NCBI RefSeq assembly: GCF_018861145.1
Contig: NZ_JAHKQT010000004.1
Span: 171,963-235,962, forward strand
Direction: 5' to 3'
Length of the DNA stretch: 64,000 nt
From: Poseidonibacter lekithochrous
Lineage (GTDB): Bacteria > Campylobacterota > Campylobacteria > Campylobacterales > Arcobacteraceae
A model generated the notes under the pieces. The model worked only from the letters and a program-made list of their open reading frames with translations. It was not told the DNA's origin and searched no databases. The position numbers were made by a program, and so were the translations under genes. Positions 57,080-64,000 of the stretch are shown here, in pieces; positions within the stretch are counted from its first letter, which is position 1, and each line of letters opens with the position of its first letter.

Positions 57080-59410
57080 ATGAATTTTATTAAAATATTA
57101 GGTGCAAGTGGAAGTAAAGCTAAAGGAATGGGAACAACATCATTCCAAATTTTTAAAGATATTATAGTTGATGCAGGAAATGTAATAAATTCATTAGGAG
57201 AAGAAGCCTCTGAAATTAATCATATTTTCATAACGCATTCACATGTAGATCATATATCTGATTTACCTTTTATAATCGAAAGCTATTTTGAAAAAAGGAA
57301 AATCCCCTTAACAATTTATGCACTTAAAGAGACTATTGATATACTAAAGAATCACTCATTTAATGATTTGGTATGGCCTGACTTTACAAAAATAAACCTA
57401 ATTAATTCAAATAAAAGTTCCCTTGTATTTAAAGAATTAGAAATAAATGAAATTGTAAAAATACATGACTACGAAATTAAAACATTTCCTGCTGTACATA
57501 TTAAAGGAGCCTGTGGATTTGTAATTACTAAAGGTGAACGAGGGTTTATCATAAGTGGAGACACTTACAAGAATCCAATTTTATGGGAAGAAATTAATAA
57601 TAATAGTAAAATTAAATCTCTTCTTTTAGAGTGTTCATTTCCCGATAAATTAACAGACTTTGCAAAGACTACAAATCATCTTTCTCCACAACTTATAAAA
57701 GAAGAACTTGAAAATCTAAAAAGAGATGATGTAACTATTTTTTTATATCACATAAAACCTCTTTATGATAAAGAGATTAAAAATGATATTAAAAAACATG
57801 AAATCCTAAAAAATGCAGGTAAAATTTTAGTACAAGGTGATGTTATACATATCGATAATGGGACTATTGAACATAACCTAATTAGTGAAGATATGTTTCA
57901 AGAAATCATGAAAATTAATCTTGCATTATCTTCAGAAACAGATAGAAATGTTCTATTAGAGAAAATTTTAACACTCCTTCGTAAACTCACTTCCTCAGAC
58001 GCAGGAACACTATACATTATGTCAAAAGATGAAAGCAAACTTGACTTTAAAGTTGTACAAAACAACTCTTTAAATATAAATATTGGTGGAGCAAAAAAAG
58101 ATCTTGATTGGGCACCCTTGCCTTTTGTTTTAGAAGATGGATCATTAAATAATCAAATGGTTGCTATTGTTTGTGCTAGTGAAAAAAGAATTATTAATAT
58201 TAAGGATGTTTACAAAACTACAAAATATAATTTTAAAGGAACAAAAGAGTTTGATAATACTACAGGTTATAGGTCAAAATCTATGCTTGTTATTCCTTTA
58301 ATTGATCATGAAAATGATGTAATTGGTGTTTTACAATTAATTAATAAAATGGATAAGCGTGAAATTGTGGAGTTTAACAAAACGGATGAAAAAATTATAA
58401 AATCATTAGCTTCACAAGCTGCTATGTCACTTACAAATACACAATTAATCTTAAGTTTAGAGGAGTTTTTAAATGCTTTTGTTGCAACTATTGCAAAAGC
58501 AATAGATGCTAAATCACCTTATACTGCTGATCATATCGGAAAAGTAGAAAAAATAGCACTACTTTTAGCAAAAGCTGTAAATGATGATAAAACTATTTAC
58601 AAAGATATCAAATACAATGATAGAGATTATAAACAGATTGCTTTAGCTGCATGGATGCACGATATTGGTAAGATTTCAATGCCTGATCATATCATTGATA
58701 AAGCCACAAAATTAGAAAAAATATTTAATAGAATTGAATTAATAGAATCTAGATTTGAAGTTATAAAAAGAGATGTTGAAATAAACTATCTTAAAAATAA
58801 TATAACAAAAGAAGAGTTTCAAAAAGAAATAGTTTTACTAAATGATTATATAGATTTCTTAAAAACCATTAATAAAGGTGGAGAGTTTATGCATGATGAA
58901 GATATAGAAAAATTAAATAAAATAGCTAAATTAACATATATAAAAGAGGGAAAAGAAGTCCAATTATTGACAGATGATGAATTTTATAATTTATCAATTA
59001 AAAAAGGAACTTTAACTACAGAGGAAATAAGTATTATTAGAAATCATGCAAAACTATCTTTAGAAATGATTTCAACACTACCTTTTCCAAAAAAATATAA
59101 AGATGTTTTAAATATTGCTTGTAATCACCATGAAAAATTAAATGGTTTAGGTTATCCAAGAGGTCTTAGTGAAGACCAAATAGCATTTGAAGATAGAATA
59201 ATGATTTTTGCAGATGTATTTGAAGCACTAACTGCATCAGCACGTCCATATAAAGATGCAATGAAATTATCTCAAGTACAAAATATTTTAACAAATATGT
59301 CTAGAAAAGGTGAAATAGATAAAGAATTAACTGAATTCTTTTTTAATCATGAAATCTTACATGAATATGCCAAAGATTCTTTATCTTCTGAACAAATTGA
59401 TATCAAGTAG
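57080..59410 (+). CDS. MBL-fold / GAF / HD-GYP fusion protein
   Basis: 776 aa. Residues about 1-265 form a metallo-beta-lactamase fold of the class II cyclic-nucleotide phosphodiesterase type, with HSHVDH and SGDTYK metal motifs. A GAF sensor (about 275-450) follows, then an HD-GYP domain (about 455-765) with AWMHDIGK and NGLGYP, the c-di-GMP phosphodiesterase signature; a 100-residue charged insertion lies between them. It may link two nucleotide second messengers. No signal peptide or membrane helix. The cyclase gene follows after four bases. Confidence 0.88.
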   Translation: MNFIKILGASGSKAKGMGTTSFQIFKDIIVDAGNVINSLGEEASEINHIFITHSHVDHISDLPFIIESYFEKRKIPLTIYALKETIDILKNHSFNDLVWPDFTKINLINSNKSSLVFKELEINEIVKIHDYEIKTFPAVHIKGACGFVITKGERGFIISGDTYKNPILWEEINNNSKIKSLLLECSFPDKLTDFAKTTNHLSPQLIKEELENLKRDDVTIFLYHIKPLYDKEIKNDIKKHEILKNAGKILVQGDVIHIDNGTIEHNLISEDMFQEIMKINLALSSETDRNVLLEKILTLLRKLTSSDAGTLYIMSKDESKLDFKVVQNNSLNINIGGAKKDLDWAPLPFVLEDGSLNNQMVAIVCASEKRIINIKDVYKTTKYNFKGTKEFDNTTGYRSKSMLVIPLIDHENDVIGVLQLINKMDKREIVEFNKTDEKIIKSLASQAAMSLTNTQLILSLEEFLNAFVATIAKAIDAKSPYTADHIGKVEKIALLLAKAVNDDKTIYKDIKYNDRDYKQIALAAWMHDIGKISMPDHIIDKATKLEKIFNRIELIESRFEVIKRDVEINYLKNNITKEEFQKEIVLLNDYIDFLKTINKGGEFMHDEDIEKLNKIAKLTYIKEGKEVQLLTDDEFYNLSIKKGTLTTEEISIIRNHAKLSLEMISTLPFPKKYKDVLNIACNHHEKLNGLGYPRGLSEDQIAFEDRIMIFADVFEALTASARPYKDAMKLSQVQNILTNMSRKGEIDKELTEFFFNHEILHEYAKDSLSSEQIDIK

Positions 59411-59414
59411 ATAA

Positions 59415-61574
59415 GTGTTTAAAATAGCAGAAATAAAAAAAGATTTTATTTATATATTATCGTCGATTATGATAGCTGTTTTAATTAGTGCTATATATAT
59501 CTTTGCACCTAAATTACCATCTTCTATAGATAATAGATTAAAAGATTATATGTTTAGTATAAGAGGTGAAATAGCTCCAAAATCTAATAGTGTAGTAATT
59601 ATAGATATCGATGAAAAGTCTTTACAATCTTTAGGTCAATGGCCTTGGTCTAGAGATATATTAGCAAAAATATTAAGGAATCTTCATAATAATGATATTG
59701 CTATTATTGGTCTTGATATTGTTTTTGCAGAAGAAGACAGAACCTCACCGCATAAAGTGTTTGAAAAGTTAAATATAGAAAAAGAAAATATACCTAATTA
59801 TGATTTTGAATTTGCTCAAACAGTTGCATCTACTCCTACAATATTAGGATATCAATTTGAACTTCAAAATAAAGAACATATAAAAAAAGAAGCACCTTCA
59901 ATTCAAACAATATTTGTTGAAAAAAACAAAAAACTTGGAGAAAATTATTTACTTGAAGCAAAAGGAACAATTTTAAATATTCCTGTAATTCAAACTAACT
60001 CATATTCTAGTGGTTTTTTTAATAATATACCAGATGACTCAGGAATTATTAGAAGTCTTCCTTTAATTATTTCATATGATGATGAGATATATCCATCTCT
60101 TGCACTTGAAACACTTAGAATTGCATTAGGTATTAAAAGAATTACTATTAACTATGATGAAAATGGTGTAAGTAATCTGCAATTAAATGATTATATTATT
60201 CCTACAGATAGACATGGTAGACTAATTATTAATTTTAGAGGAAAAGAAAAAACATTCGAGTATATATCAGCAATTGATATTTATAATAATGATTTCAAAA
60301 AAGAGGATATTAAAGATAAGATAGCACTTATAGGAACATCAGCTGCTGCACTTTTAGATTTAAGAGCAACACCCTTTGAGTCAATATTTCCAGGAGTTGA
60401 AGTACATGCAAATGCAATTGATAATATAATTGCAAAAGACTTTTTATATGAACCATCTTGGGTTAATGGTGCAAATATCTTCATCATTTTTTTACTAGTA
60501 TTAGTAGTAGGATATTTAACAAAAAAAATACACTTGTTTTTTATTCCTTTTTTAATAACTGGACTATTATTTTTAACTTCATACTTAATTTATTATACGC
60601 TTTTTAATTATGGCTTAGTATTAAATATATTTTTCCCATTAATGACTATAATATTATCTACTATTATTACAATAATGCTTCAATATTTTTATGAAATAAA
60701 AAAGAAAGATGAAATAAAAAATAAATTTGCATCAAAAGTTTCAAAAGATGTAATGGAACAGCTATTAAAAGATGTAAATAACAATCAACTTCAAGCACAA
60801 AATAAAGAGATAACAGTTTTTTTTAGTGATATTCGAGGTTTTACAAAAATTTCTGAAGATATCAAACAACCTGAACTATTAGTAAAATATATCAATAAAT
60901 ATATGACACCAATGAGTGAAATAATTACAAGAAACAAAGGTACTATTGACAAATATATTGGTGATGCAATCATGGCATACTGGAATGCTCCTTTTGACGT
61001 AGAAAATCATGAAGATAAAGCAGTTAAAAGTGCTCTAGAACAATTATTTGAGTTAGATAATTTAAATATTACACTTAAGCAAAATAATCAGCCTTTAATA
61101 AATATAGGAATTGGAATAACGACAGGTATTGCAACCGTTGGAGAGATTGGAAGTATAGGACGAAGTGATTATACAGTTATTGGTGACACTATTAATATTG
61201 GTTCAAGAGTTGAATCTTTATGTAAGTTCTATGGAGTAAAATTAATAATTACAAACTTCACAAAAAATAATCTAAAAGATAGTTATACTTTTAGATATAT
61301 TGATTATGTAAAATTAAAAGGTAAAAATGAAGCCATTGAACTATGGGAAGTTATTAGTACAAAAGAAATAACAAATAATTTAGAGGAAGAATTAAAAGTT
61401 TATAATCAAGCAATAAGCTTATTTAAACAAGAAAAGTTAGACCAAGCAAAACAAATTTTTGAAAAATTAAACAAAAAATATCCTTGTGAGATATATAAAA
61501 TATATTTAGCAAGATGTGAAGATTATATAATTAATAGAAACTATCAAGAGGTTTATAAACATGAAAATAAATAA
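59415..61574 (+). CDS. CHASE2-domain class III adenylate/guanylate cyclase
   Basis: 719 aa. One N-terminal helix, a periplasmic CHASE2 sensor (about 40-340), three helices (about 350-425), then the cyclase domain with metal Asp residues in FSDIRGF and GDAIMAYWNAP and the transition-state Asn/Arg in NIGSRVE, all present. A short TPR-like tail ends the chain. GTG start with a weak ribosome binding site, four bases after the HD-GYP gene. Makes cAMP or cGMP; base specificity not certain. Overlaps the TPR/barrel gene by 14 bases. Confidence 0.9.
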   Translation: MFKIAEIKKDFIYILSSIMIAVLISAIYIFAPKLPSSIDNRLKDYMFSIRGEIAPKSNSVVIIDIDEKSLQSLGQWPWSRDILAKILRNLHNNDIAIIGLDIVFAEEDRTSPHKVFEKLNIEKENIPNYDFEFAQTVASTPTILGYQFELQNKEHIKKEAPSIQTIFVEKNKKLGENYLLEAKGTILNIPVIQTNSYSSGFFNNIPDDSGIIRSLPLIISYDDEIYPSLALETLRIALGIKRITINYDENGVSNLQLNDYIIPTDRHGRLIINFRGKEKTFEYISAIDIYNNDFKKEDIKDKIALIGTSAAALLDLRATPFESIFPGVEVHANAIDNIIAKDFLYEPSWVNGANIFIIFLLVLVVGYLTKKIHLFFIPFLITGLLFLTSYLIYYTLFNYGLVLNIFFPLMTIILSTIITIMLQYFYEIKKKDEIKNKFASKVSKDVMEQLLKDVNNNQLQAQNKEITVFFSDIRGFTKISEDIKQPELLVKYINKYMTPMSEIITRNKGTIDKYIGDAIMAYWNAPFDVENHEDKAVKSALEQLFELDNLNITLKQNNQPLINIGIGITTGIATVGEIGSIGRSDYTVIGDTINIGSRVESLCKFYGVKLIITNFTKNNLKDSYTFRYIDYVKLKGKNEAIELWEVISTKEITNNLEEELKVYNQAISLFKQEKLDQAKQIFEKLNKKYPCEIYKIYLARCEDYIINRNYQEVYKHENK

Positions 61575-63192
61575 TAAAAAACTATTTTTAACATCCGTTT
61601 TATTATTTCCTTTTCTAAGTGTGAACGCAAATACCTATACACTATATATTGCATCAAGTAAATATAAGGATGTAGTAAAAAACTATATAGAAGAAGTAAA
61701 TGATTTATTAAAAATTGAGAATTTAGTTGTAAGAACACATAAAAAAGAAAACTATAGTTTAATAATTAATCAAATCAAAGATATTCAAACTGCAAAAAAA
61801 CTACAAAAAAAATTAAAACTAGAATCTACTTATAAAGATGCTTTTATAAAAAAAGATAAAAAAGATTTAAAATATGGAATATTATATTATACAAAATTTA
61901 TGCAAGAGAATAAAATCATCATAAAAGAAGCACAAGAAGAAGAAAAAGAATATATCTTAGATATAGAATCATCAAATGATTATATCACTGCATCTACTAT
62001 GTACAATATTGGGAACTATAAAAGATCATATGAATTATTTAATAAACTTTTTTATAAACATAACTATAATTTAAATGTTAACTATTTCTTAGCTCAAAGT
62101 GCAATTAAACTGGCAAAATATGATGAAGCATCAATTGCACTTGAAAGAGTTTTAATACAAGATCCAAAATTTAATAAAGCAAGGTATGATTATGCAAGGC
62201 TTTTAACAAAATTAAATCTAAAAAAAGAAGCAAAAAAAGAGTTTAATATTCTATTAAAAGAGAATATTACCCATGAAACAAAAAAAGATATAAAAAAATA
62301 TTTACTATATTTAAATAAAAATAAAAATAAAAAATTAACTTTTAATTCTGCCACATTAATTTTAGGAATGGGTCATAATACAAATGTAAAGAATAGTACC
62401 TTATATGAGTCAATTAATAATTCAAATAAAATAACTTTTGGAGAGGAACCAATTAGTGATAACTTTCATAATGAAATTTTATCTTTAGATTTTAATAAAA
62501 TACTTAAAAGTAGTCCTTCAATAAGAATCAAAAACAGTTTCCTGATATATAATAAAAATTATTTAAATGAAACCAATGAAAACACTTCTGTATTTTCATA
62601 TCTACCTACTATATCTTATATTTATGACAAAAATATTTATGGTTTAGATTTCAATGCAACAAGAGTTTTTAGAAAAGAAGATAAAGATTTAAATGTATTC
62701 TCTATTTCACCTTATATTGCTAATAAAGACTTTAAAATATCATTAGACTATCAAAAACTATTATATACAAAAAAAGAAAATAAAAATAATAACTTTGAAA
62801 AGTATTCATTTAATTTCTTGTATAATTTAAGAAAGAACTTAAGACTATACACTTCATTATCAAAAATAACTAGAATAACAAAAGCTGTTAATCTTGATGA
62901 TAATATATCTAAAGAGATTGGTTTTTATTATAATTATGAATTTAATAATAAAAATATGCTATACTTTAATTATAAGTTTGGTATAACTAATTATAGGTAT
63001 ATACATAATTATTTTCAAACAAAAAGAAAAGATAATAATCATTATTTCAGTTTAAATTATATTAATAAAATAACTACAACTGATTCTGTGAATTTATCAA
63101 CTTCTTTTAATCAGAATAATTCAAACCAGAATGCGTCAGAATACGAAGAATTCGAGACTAAACTTAATTATATAAAGAAATTTAATTGGTAG
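61561..63192 (+). CDS. outer-membrane TPR and beta-barrel protein
   Basis: 543 aa. Signal peptide ending at VNANT (about residue 23), a SPOR/TPR-like N-terminal half with clear TPR helices (YKRSYELFNKLF, YDEASIALERVL, KKEAKKEFN; about 150-240), and a C-terminal barrel (about 260-543) with alternating strands ending in an aromatic residue. Resembles Slam-like surface proteins by architecture. Overlaps the cyclase end by 14 bases and is followed by the FecR-domain gene after nine bases. Confidence 0.75.
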   Translation: MKINNKKLFLTSVLLFPFLSVNANTYTLYIASSKYKDVVKNYIEEVNDLLKIENLVVRTHKKENYSLIINQIKDIQTAKKLQKKLKLESTYKDAFIKKDKKDLKYGILYYTKFMQENKIIIKEAQEEEKEYILDIESSNDYITASTMYNIGNYKRSYELFNKLFYKHNYNLNVNYFLAQSAIKLAKYDEASIALERVLIQDPKFNKARYDYARLLTKLNLKKEAKKEFNILLKENITHETKKDIKKYLLYLNKNKNKKLTFNSATLILGMGHNTNVKNSTLYESINNSNKITFGEEPISDNFHNEILSLDFNKILKSSPSIRIKNSFLIYNKNYLNETNENTSVFSYLPTISYIYDKNIYGLDFNATRVFRKEDKDLNVFSISPYIANKDFKISLDYQKLLYTKKENKNNNFEKYSFNFLYNLRKNLRLYTSLSKITRITKAVNLDDNISKEIGFYYNYEFNNKNMLYFNYKFGITNYRYIHNYFQTKRKDNNHYFSLNYINKITTTDSVNLSTSFNQNNSNQNASEYEEFETKLNYIKKFNW

Positions 63193-63201
63193 GAGAAAGC
63201 A

Positions 63202-64000
63202 ATGAAACTATTAATATTACTAATATTATTTACAAATATATTATTTGCAAATGTCGGAAAAGTTGTAGCACTAAAAGGTGAAGCTACTATTATAAGAGAT
63301 AATAAAACTTTTCAAGTAAAAAGAGATACTCTTTTGAAAGAAAAAGATCTACTTACTACAAAAAATAATTCTAAAGTACAAATTTTATTTAAAGATGAGA
63401 CTATTATCTCGATTGGTAAAAACTCTACATTTAAAATCAATGACTATTTATTTGAAAATAAAAACAATGTAAAAGCAGAGTTTTCTATGATAAAAGGTGT
63501 ATTTAGAACAATCACTGGAAAAATAGGAAAGATTGCACCTCAAAATTTCAAATTAATAACAAAAAGTGCTTCAATTGGAATTAGAGGAACTCAAATAATC
63601 ACTCAAATTACAGATACAAAAGAAAGAATATTCTGTACAGAAGGTCAAATAGAAGTTACTCAAAACTCAACGAATCAAAGAATCATTGTAAATAAAGGTG
63701 AATTTATTGATATGGAAACTACTTATGGTAGATCATTACAAAAAAACAAAACAAAAACAAAAGACCTAAAAGAAGTAAATGAAAATGTATCAGTAAGTCA
63801 AAATAAAGCACAAGATTCTGTTACAAAAGAGGAGAGTAAGCCTTCTTTTGAACTACAAACAGATGTACCAGAAACAGTAGTAAATAAAAAAGTTGTTAAA
63901 GTTGCTACTGATTCAGAATCCAAAGATGAAGTATCAAAAAGATTAAATATTGAAGCTCAAAGATTAGCTGAGGAACAAGTTGCTGCTGATGAAGCTCAAA
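63202..64000 (+). CDS. FecR-domain periplasmic protein (3' end outside window)
   Basis: Open for 266 codons to the end of the window. Signal peptide of about 17 residues, then a FecR-type domain (about 20-160) with LLTTKNNSKVQILFKDETIISIGKNSTF and SIGIRGTQI, as in surface-associated FecR proteins rather than sigma-factor regulators. The tail (from about 180) is Lys/Glu-rich low complexity. AGGAG precedes the ATG. Same operon as the TPR/barrel gene. Confidence 0.82.
   Translation, partial: MKLLILLILFTNILFANVGKVVALKGEATIIRDNKTFQVKRDTLLKEKDLLTTKNNSKVQILFKDETIISIGKNSTFKINDYLFENKNNVKAEFSMIKGVFRTITGKIGKIAPQNFKLITKSASIGIRGTQIITQITDTKERIFCTEGQIEVTQNSTNQRIIVNKGEFIDMETTYGRSLQKNKTKTKDLKEVNENVSVSQNKAQDSVTKEESKPSFELQTDVPETVVNKKVVKVATDSESKDEVSKRLNIEAQRLAEEQVAADEAQ

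Noticed and set aside
1..64000. CRISPR array or integrated prophage
   Set aside because: No regularly spaced repeats and no integrase, capsid or tail genes were seen.

Overview
The window is AT-rich, gene-dense bacterial DNA. Its protein families, short spacers, frequent TTG starts and TATAAT-type -10 boxes fit the Campylobacterota, most likely an Arcobacter-like genus (Arcobacteraceae). This is inferred from family content and style; no database was searched. About 60 genes are supported, with one tRNA (initiator tRNA-fMet), several terminator-like hairpins and a few decayed genes.

Layout. 1-20 kb is mostly core: the 3' part of a YcbB-like L,D-transpeptidase, an SDR oxidoreductase, two diguanylate cyclases, a group III truncated haemoglobin beside an OFA-type transporter, SstT, an rRNA-type methyltransferase with GreB, an RluA pseudouridine synthase, a glutamate-synthase-like flavoprotein, an FAD disulfide reductase, an Na/Pi symporter operon, tRNA-fMet, a TetR regulator, SulP and a small parvulin. 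20.2-28.2 kb is a probable iron-controlled block: TolC, MacA-like adaptor, ABC ATPase and permease, then a TonB-dependent receptor and a PepSY membrane protein. Both promoter regions carry a 6-1-6 Fur-type palindrome and 11-bp spaced GTTAAT direct repeats.

30.0-34.8 kb is a decayed accessory island. An MmeI-like (type IIL) restriction-modification gene is broken twice: by a 16-bp tandem duplication, and by a 205-bp insertion that splits the Cys codon of its SAM-binding motif. It overlaps a pentapeptide-like membrane protein and is followed by a Fic C-terminal remnant. 34.8-39.8 kb holds a minus-strand operon (alpha/beta hydrolase, glycosyltransferase, 56-aa protein, cupin, cytidylyltransferase) divergent from a SagB-like double nitroreductase. 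41-43.7 kb groups a Qnr-like pentapeptide protein, a CatB-type acetyltransferase and a dead ABC-F gene, three families linked to antibiotic resistance.

44-57 kb is mixed: fatty acid desaturase, a rubredoxin with Arg at one iron-ligand position, RsuA-type pseudouridine synthase, GuaA, NhaD, NadB behind a tiny LptM-like lipoprotein, a YgjP-like metalloprotease, AspC and a CDF transporter. 57-64 kb is a signalling and envelope cluster: an MBL-GAF-HD-GYP fusion, a CHASE2 adenylate cyclase, a TPR/beta-barrel outer-membrane protein and a FecR-domain protein that runs off the end.

Most worth following up: the doubly interrupted type IIL enzyme with its precisely removable insertion, the Fur plus direct-repeat promoter pair, the structured spacer downstream of guaA that may encode a small RNA, the Cys-to-Arg rubredoxin, and the MBL-GAF-HD-GYP/CHASE2 cluster.
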